Source of the DNA: Methylococcales bacterium
GTDB lineage: Bacteria > Pseudomonadota > Gammaproteobacteria > Methylococcales > Methylomonadaceae
DNA length: 64,000 bases
Assembly: GCA_026399015.1 (NCBI GenBank)
Contig: JAPLRS010000030.1
Coordinates: forward strand, 1 to 64,000
Reading direction: 5' to 3'
Made by a program: the position numbers and the translations under genes. The notes under the pieces were generated by a model that saw only the letters and a list, made by a program, of their open reading frames with translations, made no database searches and was not told the origin of the DNA. Shown here one piece after another: positions 32,672 through 43,724 of this stretch (positions within the stretch are counted from its first letter, which is position 1; each line of letters opens with the position of its first letter).

Positions 32672-35131
32672 ATGCAAGAAAATTATCAACCGCTCATTAT
32701 CGAGCAAGACGTTCAAGCTGCCTGGGAAACTTCGGGTGTGTTTAATGTTTCAGAATCTTCTAGTAATGATAAACAAGAAAAGTATTATTGTTTATCCATG
32801 TTTCCTTATCCCAGTGGGCGTTTGCACATGGGTCATGTGCGTAATTACACCATTGGAGATGTAATTAGTCGTTATCAGCGCATGTTGGGTAAAAACGTTA
32901 TGCAACCCATGGGTTGGGATGCATTTGGTTTGCCTGCAGAAAATGCAGCGATGCAACACGGTGTGCATCCTGCGGATTGGACTTATAAAAACATCGATTA
33001 TATGCGTGACCAACTTAAGCAATTAGGTTTTGGTTATGATTGGAATCGAGAAATCGCAACTTGCGACCCAGATTATTACAAATGGGAGCAATGGTTTTTC
33101 CTCAAGTTGTTAGATAAAGGTTTAGTTTACAAAAAGACAGCACCCGTTAACTGGTGTCCTAACGACATGACTGTATTAGCCAATGAGCAAGTGATTGATG
33201 GCTGTTGCTGGCGTTGTGATACAAAAGTAGAGCGTAAAGAATTAGCGCAATGGTTTTTAAAGATTACGGCTTATGCTGATGAGTTATTAACTAGTTTGGA
33301 CACCTTAGACGGTTGGCCAGAGCAAGTTAAAACCATGCAAGCTAATTGGATAGGGCGATCTGAAGGTGTGGAAATGGATTTTGCCGTACCTGATCAACAG
33401 CAACCTTTACGTATTTACACAACTCGTCCTGATACTCTGATGGGTGTTACTTATGTGGCTGTAGCTGCAGAACATCCGTTAGCATTACAAGCAGCTGAAA
33501 ATAACTCCGCCATTGCAGAGTTTATTGAGGCTTGTAAAACCATGGAAACATCGGAAGCAGCGATGGAAACCATGGAGAAAAAGGGTATCGATTCAGGCAT
33601 AAAAGCCTTGCACCCTATTACTGGTGATGCAGTGCCCGTTTGGATCGCTAACTTTGTTTTAATGGGCTACGGTACTGGTGCAGTTATGGCTGTGCCAGCT
33701 CATGATCAACGTGATTATGAATTTGCAAACAAGTACGGCATTGCTATAAAACAAGTTATTTATTCCGCTGATGGTGCTGCTGATGATTGTTCCGAGCAAG
33801 CTTTTACAGCCAAAGGTGTATTGCGTAATTCTGGGCAATTTGATGCTTTAACTTCTGCCCAAGCTTTTGTGGCTATTTCTGAAGTTTTAGAAAAAGATCA
33901 AAAAGGTACTCGAAAAGTTAATTTTAGATTGCGGGATTGGGGGGTTTCAAGACAGCGTTATTGGGGTGCACCTATTCCAGTTATCTATTGTGATTGCTGT
34001 GGAACGGTTCCGGTGCCAGAACAAGATTTACCCGTTACCTTACCAAGAGATGTGGTGCTTGATGGCTCACAATCACCCTTAGTGGCGCATCCAACATTCT
34101 CAAAAACTACTTGTCCAAAATGTGGGGCAGATGCACGTCGCGAAACCGATACTTTCGATACTTTTATGGAATCATCATGGTATTTTGCACGTTTTGCTAG
34201 TAGTAAAGCCGACTCAATGTTGGATGCCAGTGCTAATTATTGGCTACCTGTTGATCATTATATCGGTGGCATTGAACATGCTATCTTACATTTACTGTAT
34301 GCACGTTTTTTCACCAAATTGTTACGTGATGAAGGTCTGTTAACTTGCGATGAGCCATTTAAACGCTTGTTGACTCAAGGCATGGTTTTAAAAGATGGCA
34401 GTAAAATGTCTAAATCTAAAGGCAATACTGTTGATCCACAAGAATTAATTGCTCAATATGGCGCAGATACTGTGCGTTTATTTGTGATGTTTGCTGCACC
34501 GCCAGAACAATCATTAGAGTGGTCTGATAGTGGGGTAGAAGGTGCATTTAGATTCTTGAAGCGTCTATGGCGCCAAGCTTATTTACACATACAATCAGGT
34601 GGGTCTTCTGATGCTTTAGATAAAGTCTCTTTAACAGAAGAGCAACAAGCAGTGCGTAGACAAGTGCATCAGACGCTTCAGAAAGTAACCAACGATATGG
34701 GGGTTAGAATTATTTTTAATACCGCTATCGCAGCAAATATGGAGTTGGTAAACACCTTAAGTAAATTTACTGATGAATCGGCTAATGGTAAGGCTGTTCG
34801 TCAAGAGGCTCTTGAAGCAATTGTGTTAATGTTAGCGCCTATGGTTCCGCATATTTGTCATCAGCTATGGTTAGATTTAGGTCATCAAGAAGCGGTTGTC
34901 AGTGCTGCGTGGCCACAAGTTGATGAAAGTGCTTTAGCTCAAGATAATGTCGAATATGTAATTCAGGTGAATGGTAAATTGCGTAGTAAAATTTCGGTTT
35001 CTACCAGTGCAAGTTCTGATGAAATTCAAGCCTTAGCTTTGGAAGATGAACAAACTCAGAAGTTTATCGATGGAAAACCTTTAAGAAAAGTAATTGTAGT
35101 GCCTAATAAGCTGGTTAATATTGTTGTTTAA
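32672..35131 (+). CDS. leuS: Leucyl-tRNA synthetase
   Basis: 819 residues. The start [19 protein letters not shown] matches bacterial LeuRS. Class I signatures: the HIGH equivalent HMGH in [15 protein letters not shown], and KMSKS in [12 protein letters not shown]. The editing domain (~220-410) includes [20 protein letters not shown] and [17 protein letters not shown] zinc-binding insertion with the Cys set YCDCCGTV and CPKCGADAR is present. First gene of leuS-lptE-holA. Confidence 0.97.
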   Translation: MQENYQPLIIEQDVQAAWETSGVFNVSESSSNDKQEKYYCLSMFPYPSGRLHMGHVRNYTIGDVISRYQRMLGKNVMQPMGWDAFGLPAENAAMQHGVHPADWTYKNIDYMRDQLKQLGFGYDWNREIATCDPDYYKWEQWFFLKLLDKGLVYKKTAPVNWCPNDMTVLANEQVIDGCCWRCDTKVERKELAQWFLKITAYADELLTSLDTLDGWPEQVKTMQANWIGRSEGVEMDFAVPDQQQPLRIYTTRPDTLMGVTYVAVAAEHPLALQAAENNSAIAEFIEACKTMETSEAAMETMEKKGIDSGIKALHPITGDAVPVWIANFVLMGYGTGAVMAVPAHDQRDYEFANKYGIAIKQVIYSADGAADDCSEQAFTAKGVLRNSGQFDALTSAQAFVAISEVLEKDQKGTRKVNFRLRDWGVSRQRYWGAPIPVIYCDCCGTVPVPEQDLPVTLPRDVVLDGSQSPLVAHPTFSKTTCPKCGADARRETDTFDTFMESSWYFARFASSKADSMLDASANYWLPVDHYIGGIEHAILHLLYARFFTKLLRDEGLLTCDEPFKRLLTQGMVLKDGSKMSKSKGNTVDPQELIAQYGADTVRLFVMFAAPPEQSLEWSDSGVEGAFRFLKRLWRQAYLHIQSGGSSDALDKVSLTEEQQAVRRQVHQTLQKVTNDMGVRIIFNTAIAANMELVNTLSKFTDESANGKAVRQEALEAIVLMLAPMVPHICHQLWLDLGHQEAVVSAAWPQVDESALAQDNVEYVIQVNGKLRSKISVSTSASSDEIQALALEDEQTQKFIDGKPLRKVIVVPNKLVNIVV

Positions 35132-35173
35132 CCTAATTGGAATTATTTATAAACTACTAAGCTATTAAGGAAA

Positions 35174-35677
35174 ATGCGAGTGTTATTTAAAAAAATATTT
35201 TTAGTACTAATGATGGGGCTAATTTGTTCTTGTGGCTATCATTTACGTGGGTCTATTACATTACCTTCGGGTTTGAAGACTATTTATTTAGATGGCGCAT
35301 CAAGTGAGTTACACGAAAGATTTAAGAAATCTATTGGTACTAATGATTTAACACTCACAGAAACCTCCGATAAGGCGGGTTTAATAGTTAGAGTTTATAA
35401 CGAAGAAAATTACCGCAGAATTTTATCTTTAAGTGCCGGCGGTGCCGCAAATGATTTTGAATTGGCTTATGAGTTTAATTATGATGTATTAGACAATCAA
35501 AATAATGTATTAGCTCAGCATCAAACCGTATCTATAAAGAGAGAATATTACAATAATCAACAAGCAATTATTGCAAAGGATAATGAAGAGCTTGTGATTA
35601 AAGGTGAAATGTATAAACAAGCTGTGGTTTCAATACTAAATGGTGTCAAACTCGCATTGGATATGAGTAAAAAATAA
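35174..35677 (+). CDS. lptE: LPS assembly lipoprotein LptE
   Basis: 167 residues. A lipoprotein signal ends at LICSC, followed directly by GYHLRGSITLPSGLKTIYLDG, the LptE start. LptE plugs the LptD barrel that inserts lipopolysaccharide in the outer leaflet. It is 42 bp after leuS and 1 bp before holA, the classical gene order. Confidence 0.93.
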   Translation: MRVLFKKIFLVLMMGLICSCGYHLRGSITLPSGLKTIYLDGASSELHERFKKSIGTNDLTLTETSDKAGLIVRVYNEENYRRILSLSAGGAANDFELAYEFNYDVLDNQNNVLAQHQTVSIKREYYNNQQAIIAKDNEELVIKGEMYKQAVVSILNGVKLALDMSKK

Positions 35678-35678
35678 C

Positions 35679-36704
35679 ATGCGTTTAAAGGTTGAGCAAT
35701 TACCCAATGCTCTGCAAAAAGGCTTATCTCCAGTTTATTTATTAACGGGAGATGAGCCTTTACAATTAGGCGAACTAGCTGATGCAATTAGAAAATCAGC
35801 AAGAGACCAGAGCTATGGTAATCGTGAAATTCTTGCCGTAGATAAAAACTTTAATTGGAATGAATTGGCCTTTGTATCTGATTCGTTGTCGATTTTTGCA
35901 GAAAAGCGGATTATTGAATTAAGAATTCCTTCGGGTTCGCCAGGTGTTGAAGGCGCAAAAGCACTACTAGCTTATTGTAATCGTTTGCCTGATGAGACTA
36001 TCTTGTTGATAGTAGCTGGTAAAATAGCGAGTAGTTCGATTAAGAGTCGTTGGTTTGAGGCGTTAGATAAAACCGGTATCATTATTCAAGTTTGGCCTTT
36101 AGAAGGTGCTGATTTTATAAAATGGATACAGCTGCGTTTGCAGAAACGCGGTTTACAGTCTGATGCACAGGGTGTGCAACTTTTAGCAAGTCGGGTTGAA
36201 GGAAATTTATTAGCCGCAGCACAAGAAATTGAGAAACTCTACGTTTTATATGGCGATAATTTTGTTAGTGCTACTCAGATTTATGATGTAGTTGTGGATA
36301 GTTCGCGATATGACGTATTTAAATTGATGGATACGGTGTTAGCAGCAGATTTATCTAAAACAATTAAAATACTTTCTGGCTTAAAAGCTGAAGGTACGGT
36401 CGCTCCCATTGTTTTATGGGCCTTTACGCGTGATGCAAGATTATTAATTCAAATTAAGTTGGCGTTGGCAAAGGGGCAAAATAAAGATTTGGTTTTTAAA
36501 AACTATCAGATTTGGGATAAGCGTAAACAATCAATTAGTCAAACAATTACGCGGCTAACTGACCGGAATTTGCGGCAAATTCTGATAATTTGTGCAAAAG
36601 CAGACAGACAAATCAAAGGACAAGAGTCTGGTGATGCTTGGGAAACTCTATATTCTATCTGTGTGTTATTTTGTAATCCTGCTGTGTATGCTGAGCTAAT
36701 TTAA
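35679..36704 (+). CDS. holA: DNA polymerase III delta subunit
   Basis: 341 residues. The N-terminus MRLKVEQLPNALQKGLSPVYLLTGDEPLQLGE is characteristic of HolA, and FDRESI-like, RIIELRIPSG and LLASRVEGNLLAAAQEIEKL motifs follow. Delta opens the beta clamp within the clamp loader. It has an AAA-like fold without a functional Walker A, as expected. In E. coli nadD follows; here a phosphatase gene follows instead. Confidence 0.94.
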   Translation: MRLKVEQLPNALQKGLSPVYLLTGDEPLQLGELADAIRKSARDQSYGNREILAVDKNFNWNELAFVSDSLSIFAEKRIIELRIPSGSPGVEGAKALLAYCNRLPDETILLIVAGKIASSSIKSRWFEALDKTGIIIQVWPLEGADFIKWIQLRLQKRGLQSDAQGVQLLASRVEGNLLAAAQEIEKLYVLYGDNFVSATQIYDVVVDSSRYDVFKLMDTVLAADLSKTIKILSGLKAEGTVAPIVLWAFTRDARLLIQIKLALAKGQNKDLVFKNYQIWDKRKQSISQTITRLTDRNLRQILIICAKADRQIKGQESGDAWETLYSICVLFCNPAVYAELI

Positions 36705-36756
36705 GCGTATATCTTCGTAATATAAAAATAATTTCCCTCATTAAAGGTTGTAATAA

Positions 36757-37521
36757 ATGTCTATTTCATTAGTAGAACTTGAAAGTATTGTTCGTGCTGC
36801 GGGCGATATTGCTTTAGCTCACTTTAAAGATTTAAAAAATATAGGTCTTACAAAAAAAAGACCGCGTGATTATGTAACCGCGGCCGATGTTGCAGTAGAA
36901 GCCTATTTAAAAGATACGCTGACAGAAAAATATCCAGAGTATGGCTTTTGGGGAGAAGAAAGCGGGCAATCGGCAGACCAAACAAATCGTTGGATAGTGG
37001 ATCCAATTGATGGTACACATTCGTTCACTAAGGGACAGTATTTTTGGTCTATAAGTGTGGCGTTAGAAATTAATGCAGAATTAGTCATAGGTGCAGTTTA
37101 TGCGCCGGCTTTAAACGATTATTATTGTGCCGAAAAAGGTAAGGGGGCTTTTAAAAATGCTGAGCTTATTAAGGTATCAACGGAAGATAATCTCGAAAAT
37201 GCAATGATTGCAACTGGCTTTGCTTGCTTAAGATCCTATCTAACGGAAAATAATTTAGAACGTTTTTCTCGAATTGCTCAACATACTGCTGGCCAGCGTC
37301 GGTTTGGTTCGGCTGCTATGGATTTATGTTTGGTGGCTGATGGACAAGTAGATGCTTTTTGGGAGCAAGAATTAAATCTATATGATGTCGCCGCTGGTGC
37401 CTTAATTGCACGCGAGGCTGGGGCAACGCTGACTGACTTTTCGGGTAAGCCAGGAATTTTTCCAAAACAAATTCTAACAACTAACGGTTTAATCTTAGAA
37501 CAACTGCTTGCTTATATGTAA
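36757..37521 (+). CDS. Inositol monophosphatase family phosphatase, probably histidinol-phosphatase (HisN type)
   Basis: 254 residues. Metal-site motifs of the family: GFWGEESG (Glu), WIVDPIDGTHSFTKG (Asp-Pro-Ile-Asp-Gly-Thr) and the C-terminal LYDVAAGALIAREAGATLTDFSG. The SFTKG after DGT and the overall pattern resemble HisN-like histidinol-phosphatases more than SuhB, but specificity within this superfamily is hard to call by eye. Mg2+-dependent and cytosolic. 52 bp after holA, so it may be in the same transcript. Confidence 0.75.
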   Translation: MSISLVELESIVRAAGDIALAHFKDLKNIGLTKKRPRDYVTAADVAVEAYLKDTLTEKYPEYGFWGEESGQSADQTNRWIVDPIDGTHSFTKGQYFWSISVALEINAELVIGAVYAPALNDYYCAEKGKGAFKNAELIKVSTEDNLENAMIATGFACLRSYLTENNLERFSRIAQHTAGQRRFGSAAMDLCLVADGQVDAFWEQELNLYDVAAGALIAREAGATLTDFSGKPGIFPKQILTTNGLILEQLLAYM

Positions 37522-37684
37522 TTCTAGATTTAATAGAGATAAAGAAAGTTGAACATGTATGAAAAATCGACATTGTTTTGTAATCTTAATCGTTTAATAT
37601 TGGTTGATTTTATAAATTGTTGAAAGAAAACATGTGTTTTTCTATATTTTTATCTACTTTGTAGGTTAAAATAGTCGACTTTCG

Positions 37685-37796
37685 AAGCTGGACCCGTGAC
37701 ATTTGTATTTCCACAATTTATCACACAGCCCCAGAACGAACCCTCCTGAGTAATTACTCCAGTGAGGCCAGTAAAAAAGAATTTTTTGTCCAACTT
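37685..37796 (+). promoter_or_regulatory. Structured leader upstream of the EF-G2 gene
   Basis: A closing stem AAGCTGGAC (37685-37693) with GTCCAACTT (37788-37796), one mismatch, encloses three smaller hairpins. These are GTGA/TCAC with TTGT/ACAA near 37696-37724, CCTC...GAGT AATT ACTC...GAGG at about 37742-37766, and an A6/T6 pair near 37773-37787. The structure ends 12 nt before the start codon and might gate translation. It is not a riboswitch class I recognise. A TAAAAT upstream may be the -10. Confidence 0.4.
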
Positions 37797-37808
37797 TAGA
37801 GTAAATTC

Positions 37809-39893
37809 ATGACAGATTTATCGCAATACAGAAATATAGGTATCTTCGCACACGTTGATGCTGGTAAAACAACAACTACCGAGCGTATTTTAAAGCTGAC
37901 TGGTAAAATTCATAAAATCGGTGAAGTACATGATGGTGAGACTACTACTGATTTCATGGAACAAGAACGTGAACGTGGTATTACCATTCAATCAGCGGCA
38001 ACGACCTGTTTCTGGAAAGATCACCGTTTTAACATCATTGATACTCCAGGCCACGTTGACTTTACAATTGAAGTATATCGTTCATTAAAAGTACTTGATG
38101 GTGGTGTTGGTGTATTCTGTGGATCAGGTGGGGTAGAGCCACAATCAGAAACTAACTGGCGTTATGCGAATGACTCTAAAGTTGCTCGTGTTATCTATAT
38201 CAATAAATTAGATCGTATTGGTGCAGATTTCTACCGTGTTGTAAAACAAGTAGAAGACGTATTAGGTGCGGTTCCTGTTGTTATGACTTTACCTATTGGT
38301 AGAGAAGACGAATTTACAGGTGTAGTAGATTTATTAACTGAAAAAGCATGGATTTGGGACAACTCTGGTGACCCAATGAATTATGTTATTGAAGATATCC
38401 CTGCGGATATGGTTGAGTTAGCTAAAGAATGGCGCGAAAAATTAATTGATCAAGTTGCTGATCAATTTGATGACGTTATGGAAGCGTATCTTGAAGGTGA
38501 AACACCTGATGTAGAAACTTTAAAACGTTGTTTACGTAAAGGTACTATCAACCTAGATTTCTTCCCAACTTTCTGTGGTTCATCTTTCAAAAACAAAGGT
38601 GTACAGTTAGTTCTTGATGGTGTTATCGATTATTTACCTTCACCAACTGAAGTTAACCCACAACCAGAAGTTGATTTAGAAGGTAATCCAACAGGTAATT
38701 TCGCAATCGTTGATGCTGATAAGCCATTACGTGCATTAGCGTTTAAAATCATGGATGACCGTTTTGGAGCTTTAACTTTCTTACGTATTTACTCTGGTAA
38801 ATTAGAAAAAGGTACCTCTGTATTAAATACTTATACTGGTAAAACAGAGCGTATTGGTCGTATCGTTGAAATGCACGCTGACACGCGTAACGAATTAGAA
38901 TCTGCTCAGGCAGGTGACATCGTTGCTGTATTAGGTATGAAAAATGTACAAACAGGTCACACATTATGTGATCCTAAATTCCCTGCTACATTAGAGCCTA
39001 TGGTATTCCCTGATCCCGTTATCTCTTTGGCTATTACCCCAAAAGATAAAAGTGCTTCAGAAAAAATGGGTATTGCTTTGGGTAAAATGATCCAAGAAGA
39101 TCCATCATTCCACGTTGAGACTGATGAAGATAGCGGCGAAACAATCTTAAAAGGTATGGGTGAGTTACATTTAGATATTAAAGTTGATATCTTAAGACGT
39201 ACTCATGGTGTTGACGTTATCGTTGGTAAACCTCAAGTAGCTTACCGCGAAACCATTACCCGTTCTGTTGAAGACGAGTACACCCACAAAAAGCAATCAG
39301 GTGGTTCTGGTCAATACGGTAAAATCAACTACATCATCGAACCAGGTGAGCCAGGTACAGGTTTCGTATTTGAATCAGCAGTTACCGGTGGTAACGTACC
39401 ACGTGAATACTGGCCAGCTGTTGAGAAGGGCTTTAAAAGTATGTTGGACAAAGGTGTGCTTGCGGGCTTCCCATGTTTAGACTTTAAAGTAATCTTAACT
39501 GACGGTGGTTTCCACGCAGTTGACTCGTCAGCTATCGCGTTCGAAATTGCAGCTAAAGCAGCTTTCCGTCAATCTATTCCAAAAGCAGCTCCTCAATTGA
39601 TTGAGCCAATTATGGCGGTAGATACATTTACTCCATCTGATCACGTTGGTGATGTTATTGGTGACCTTAACCGTCGTCGTGGCATGATCAAATCACAAGA
39701 TGCAGGTATCACAGGTGTCCGTATTAAATCTGACGTACCATTAAGTGAAATGTTTGGTTACATTGGTGACTTACGTACTATGACATCTGGTCGTGGTCAG
39801 TTCTCTATGGAGTTCTCACACTATATGCCATGTCCTAAAAACGTAGCTGACGAAGTTATTAAAGAAGTAAATGAGCGTAACGCTAAAAAATAA
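37809..39893 (+). CDS. fusA: Elongation factor G paralogue (EF-G 2 type)
   Basis: 694 residues. GTPase motifs: [12 protein letters not shown] (G1), the GITI switch region in [24 protein letters not shown] (G3) and [10 protein letters not shown] (G4, NKLD). Domains II-V follow. The sequence ([40 protein letters not shown]) is closer to the stand-alone EF-G 2 paralogues known in Vibrio and Shewanella than to the str-operon FusA. It is single, not beside rpsG or tuf, and has its own structured leader and terminator. The main fusA is presumably elsewhere; whether this copy supports translocation, recycling or a stress role cannot be told from sequence. Confidence 0.9.
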   Translation: MTDLSQYRNIGIFAHVDAGKTTTTERILKLTGKIHKIGEVHDGETTTDFMEQERERGITIQSAATTCFWKDHRFNIIDTPGHVDFTIEVYRSLKVLDGGVGVFCGSGGVEPQSETNWRYANDSKVARVIYINKLDRIGADFYRVVKQVEDVLGAVPVVMTLPIGREDEFTGVVDLLTEKAWIWDNSGDPMNYVIEDIPADMVELAKEWREKLIDQVADQFDDVMEAYLEGETPDVETLKRCLRKGTINLDFFPTFCGSSFKNKGVQLVLDGVIDYLPSPTEVNPQPEVDLEGNPTGNFAIVDADKPLRALAFKIMDDRFGALTFLRIYSGKLEKGTSVLNTYTGKTERIGRIVEMHADTRNELESAQAGDIVAVLGMKNVQTGHTLCDPKFPATLEPMVFPDPVISLAITPKDKSASEKMGIALGKMIQEDPSFHVETDEDSGETILKGMGELHLDIKVDILRRTHGVDVIVGKPQVAYRETITRSVEDEYTHKKQSGGSGQYGKINYIIEPGEPGTGFVFESAVTGGNVPREYWPAVEKGFKSMLDKGVLAGFPCLDFKVILTDGGFHAVDSSAIAFEIAAKAAFRQSIPKAAPQLIEPIMAVDTFTPSDHVGDVIGDLNRRRGMIKSQDAGITGVRIKSDVPLSEMFGYIGDLRTMTSGRGQFSMEFSHYMPCPKNVADEVIKEVNERNAKK

Positions 39894-39910
39894 ATAGTCT
39901 GAATAAAAAA

Positions 39911-39943
39911 GGCCGAGTAGTTTTGCTACTCGGCCTTTTTTTT
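39911..39943. terminator. Strong bidirectional rho-independent terminator
   Basis: GGCCGAGTAG (39911-39920) pairs with CTACTCGGCC (39926-39935), flanked by A6 on the left and T8 on the right. It serves the EF-G2 gene and the convergent agmatine deiminase operon. Confidence 0.92.
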
Positions 39944-39948
39944 GTGTT

Positions 39949-40971
39949 TTAAAGTACTACTTCTCCAGCAGGGAACTGCATGGTCATACAATGTAAGCTA
40001 CCGTATTGATGCACTAAGGGTCTGCATGGTATGGGTAATATTTCATGTTCAGGGAAGCATTCAGCAATGCGTTTTAAAGCCACCTCATCTTGCGGATCAC
40101 CATATACAGGTACCATGACCGCGTGATTAATAATCAAAAAGTTTGAATAGTTAGCCGGTAATTGTTGGCCTTCCTCATCAAAGATAGGTTTAGGTAAAGG
40201 TAGAGCAACCAAATGGTATGGCTCATCAGCATGATTTCTTAAGTCTTGTAATTGTCTTTCCATGTATTTAAGACTGGTGTAATGCATATCATCCGAGTCA
40301 TCGCAACTGGTGTAAGCAATTGTATTAGCTGAACAGAATCTGGCTAATGTATCAATGTGTGCATCCGTATCATCACCTGATAGGTTTTCTTGGTCTAGCC
40401 ATAAAATGCGTTTGGCGCCAAAACTTTCTAAGAGTTGTTGCTCAATTTCTTGTTGGCTTAAGCCTTTATTTCTATTTGGATTTAGTAAGCATTGTTTAGT
40501 CGTTAAGATGGTATCAATACCATCACTTTCAACACTGCCACCTTCTAAGATAAAATCCACGTCTTTATGGGCTTTGCCTTTAAAGAGTTTAGTGTTTAAT
40601 AGTTTATGGTTAAGGGCATTATCGTTATCATGCTGATACTTTTCACCCCAACCGTTAAACAGAAAGTTTAAATGTGTAATTGTCTTGTCTTTTTCGACAC
40701 TTAAAAATACAGTGTCTCTTACCCAAATATCATTGACAGGTGCTTGCACAAATTCGATAGCATCGGGTTTGCTGACCAGTTTCTGGATGTGTTGTTGATG
40801 ACTATCATCGCGACATACAATGATAAGTGGTTGATATTGAGTGATTGTATCAGCAATTATGCTATAAGTTTGTTCTACAGATTCTAATCGATTGCTAAAG
40901 TCTCCGGTTTTATGTGGCCAAGCTATTAAGACAGCGGATTGTTTTTCCCATTCGGCTGGAAATCGATTCAT
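39949..40971 (-). CDS. aguA: Agmatine deiminase family protein
   Basis: 340 residues. Guanidino-group-modifying fold with NDIWVRDTVF, FILEGGSVESDG, DDTDAHIDTLARF and the catalytic Cys in YGSLHCMTMQFP near the C-terminus. The family converts agmatine to N-carbamoylputrescine in putrescine synthesis, in the cytosol. No N-carbamoylputrescine amidase (aguB) is adjacent. Last gene of nadK-recN-aguA; the gap from recN is 18 bp. Confidence 0.88.
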   Translation of the reverse strand: MNRFPAEWEKQSAVLIAWPHKTGDFSNRLESVEQTYSIIADTITQYQPLIIVCRDDSHQQHIQKLVSKPDAIEFVQAPVNDIWVRDTVFLSVEKDKTITHLNFLFNGWGEKYQHDNDNALNHKLLNTKLFKGKAHKDVDFILEGGSVESDGIDTILTTKQCLLNPNRNKGLSQQEIEQQLLESFGAKRILWLDQENLSGDDTDAHIDTLARFCSANTIAYTSCDDSDDMHYTSLKYMERQLQDLRNHADEPYHLVALPLPKPIFDEEGQQLPANYSNFLIINHAVMVPVYGDPQDEVALKRIAECFPEHEILPIPCRPLVHQYGSLHCMTMQFPAGEVVL

Positions 40972-40989
40972 ATTATTATCTTCCTGTGG

Positions 40990-42681
40990 TTAGCTTTCTA
41001 ACAGTGTGTTAGAAGTGGTTTGAAATAACATCTCTTGGGCATGTGCTAAGGTATTAGCTGTGATAGTAACGCCACCTAACATTCTGGCAATTTCTTCAAC
41101 GCGCTCCTCTTTGCTTAACAATCTCACATTTGAAGAGGTTATATCTGATTTATTATTTTTTTCTACGTAGAGATGATGATGTGCTTGAGCAGCTACTTGC
41201 GGTAAATGCGTAACACACATCACTTGTCGATTATGGCTCAAACTACGTAATTTTTGCCCGACAATTTCAGCCACGCCTCCACCAATACCAGAATCTACTT
41301 CATCAAAGATAAGTGTTGGAGTGGTTCTGTCATTGGAGGTAGTGACTTGAATAGCTAAACTAATGCGCGATAATTCTCCTCCTGATGCGACTTTAGCTAA
41401 TGATTTAGGAGGCAGGCCAGGGTTGGCGCTGATTAAAAATTCAATTTTATCTTTTCCGTTTAGCTTGGGCGTATCACTTGTAACATCAGTTAATGACACG
41501 ACAAATTCGCCCTGTGGCATACCTAATTCTTTAATCATGTCAGATATTTGAACTTGTAAACGTAGTCCAGCTAATCGACGCTGCTCAGTTAATTGCGCGG
41601 CTAATTGATGATATTGAGTGAGTAAGCGACCAGTTTCTGCTGTTAGGTACTCAATACGTTCACCACTATTTGTTAAGGTGTCTAATTCAGCCTCTAGTTT
41701 ATTGACTAAATTGGGTAGTTCGTTAGGGCTAACATGGTGTTTACGACTTAGATTTTGAATAATGCCCATTTGAGTTTCAATCTCATCAAGACGTTGCGGA
41801 TCAACTTCTTGTGAGTTTAAAAAACGGCGTAAATGAATAGCCGCTTCTTCGGTTTGAATTTGTGCTTCGGTTAATAATTGACAGACTTCAGTTAATTCAG
41901 GGGCAAATTGCGTTAGGTTCGTAAGATCGTAAAGGCAGTGATTTAATAATTGATTCACTGACACTTGGTCGTTTTCATACAAAATATCAACCTGTGTTTG
42001 TCCAGTAGAAAGTATTTGTCCTAAGTTAGCTTGTTTACTGTGCTCTTCAAGTAAACTTGCATAGTTAAAATTGTTTAAATCAAGTTGTTGTAATTCATCA
42101 AGTTGATAGCGTAATAATTCTTCACGTTCTGATTGATCACTACTGGCTTTAATAAGATTGGCTAGTTCTTTATGTGCAGATTGCCATTCTTTACAACAGT
42201 TATTTACGTGTTCTACAAGGTCTTGATCTTTTGCATAGGCATCTAATAAACGCCGTTGTTCATCACTGTTTAATAAAGTGAGATGTGCATGTTGACCATG
42301 AATTTCTACAAGTTGCGCACTCAGTTCTTGTAAAAACTGCAGGGTGACAGGGCGGTTGTTAATATAAGCTTTTGAACGACCATCTTGGTTAATGATGCGT
42401 CGGATGATACATTGCTGATCATCGTCTAATTCATGATCAATGAGCCATCGTTTAACTATTGGCGCATAGCTTAAATCAAATTCAAGATTAACTTCAGCTC
42501 GTTTGCTCTCAGGACGAACATATCCTGAATCAGCTCTATCGCCTAATGCAAGCCCTAATGCAGTAAGTAGTATGGACTTTCCCGCGCCAGTTTCACCGGT
42601 AAGTACTGACATGCCTTTACCCAAATCAAGATCTAGAGATTTAACAACAGCAAGGTCAATAATATTAAGATTTAATAGCAT
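40990..42681 (-). CDS. recN: DNA repair protein RecN
   Basis: 563 residues. SMC-like ATPase: N-terminal LNLNIIDLAVVKSLDLDLGKG with Walker A GETGAGKSILL (~residue 29), a central coiled coil (~160-370), the signature VASGGELSRISLAIQ and Walker B TLIFDEVDSGIGGG. RecN acts in double-strand-break repair. Five bases separate it from nadK, the usual neighbour. Confidence 0.95.
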   Translation of the reverse strand: MLLNLNIIDLAVVKSLDLDLGKGMSVLTGETGAGKSILLTALGLALGDRADSGYVRPESKRAEVNLEFDLSYAPIVKRWLIDHELDDDQQCIIRRIINQDGRSKAYINNRPVTLQFLQELSAQLVEIHGQHAHLTLLNSDEQRRLLDAYAKDQDLVEHVNNCCKEWQSAHKELANLIKASSDQSEREELLRYQLDELQQLDLNNFNYASLLEEHSKQANLGQILSTGQTQVDILYENDQVSVNQLLNHCLYDLTNLTQFAPELTEVCQLLTEAQIQTEEAAIHLRRFLNSQEVDPQRLDEIETQMGIIQNLSRKHHVSPNELPNLVNKLEAELDTLTNSGERIEYLTAETGRLLTQYHQLAAQLTEQRRLAGLRLQVQISDMIKELGMPQGEFVVSLTDVTSDTPKLNGKDKIEFLISANPGLPPKSLAKVASGGELSRISLAIQVTTSNDRTTPTLIFDEVDSGIGGGVAEIVGQKLRSLSHNRQVMCVTHLPQVAAQAHHHLYVEKNNKSDITSSNVRLLSKEERVEEIARMLGGVTITANTLAHAQEMLFQTTSNTLLES

Positions 42682-42686
42682 AGTTT

Positions 42687-43571
42687 TTAACTGTGGTAAC
42701 CACTGCTCCAGTTTAATTTATTCCTGAGGATCTGAAAGAAATCATGATCTTCAGGGTGAAGAATTCTAATAGGCACGGGATCTTTCTTGATCAGGATTTT
42801 ATCACTAATTAATACATCAGGGATTTCAATGTGGTCACAGGTGACTAGAGCGTTTATCTGCTTAGTTTGTAAAAAACTAATTTCAATTTCTGCAGAATCA
42901 TGAATAACAATAGGGCGGTTGGATAAAGTGTGGGGATTAAGCGGGACTAATACTAATGCGTTTAAAGAAGGATAAAGTATTGGACCACCTGCTGATAAAG
43001 AATAAGCAGTTGAGCCAGTGGGTGTAGAGATAATTAATCCGTCAGAGCGTTGTGAGTTTAAAAACACCCCATCTATTTTAGTAACAATTTCTATCATACT
43101 GGGTGTCACCCAGCGCAATATAGTCACTTCATTAACTGCTGTTTCTTCATGTATCACTTTATCAGCGCGGATGATTTTGGCGCGTAATAAATAGCGTTTT
43201 TCTTCAGCATAATGTCCCTGTAGGATACGATGCAATTTAGCAGGTAATTCATTGGGTGATATATCTACTAAAAAGCCTAAGCGACCTAAATTGATGCCTA
43301 TTAAAGGAATGTCATATTCCACAATTGCCCTAGCGGCAGCTAAAAAAGTACCATCACCCCCAACAGCAATCACTAAATCACAGTGCGTCGCTAACTTATC
43401 AATAGTGCAGGCGGTAACATCGGTAGCATTAATAAACTGCACACTGTCTTCAACAACATAGACTGAATAACGCTCTGTCATTAAGTATTTATACAAAGCA
43501 GTTAATGTCTCAGCAATCATTGGATCACTTGGTTTACCTATGATACCAATTGTTTTAAAAGGTGCTGTCAT
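42687..43571 (-). CDS. nadK: NAD kinase
   Basis: 294 residues. The GGDGTFL motif in LVIAVGGDGTFLAAAR, the NLGRLGFL loop and GLIISTPTGSTAYSLSAGGPI are diagnostic. It phosphorylates NAD to NADP. First gene of the nadK-recN-aguA operon, divergent from the flavoprotein at 43725. Confidence 0.96.
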   Translation of the reverse strand: MTAPFKTIGIIGKPSDPMIAETLTALYKYLMTERYSVYVVEDSVQFINATDVTACTIDKLATHCDLVIAVGGDGTFLAAARAIVEYDIPLIGINLGRLGFLVDISPNELPAKLHRILQGHYAEEKRYLLRAKIIRADKVIHEETAVNEVTILRWVTPSMIEIVTKIDGVFLNSQRSDGLIISTPTGSTAYSLSAGGPILYPSLNALVLVPLNPHTLSNRPIVIHDSAEIEISFLQTKQINALVTCDHIEIPDVLISDKILIKKDPVPIRILHPEDHDFFQILRNKLNWSSGYHS

Positions 43572-43724
43572 GATGTGATGAAGTTAAGTTGAAAGTTTGA
43601 TTATACAAAAATTAACTTTTAGCTGTTAATTTTTAGTGCATGGCCAGCATTAATAATAGCTAGGCATAATAAATATTTATAAAACCTTTATAATTGTTCG
43701 CTTTAAGTTAATGAGTTTTGATAC

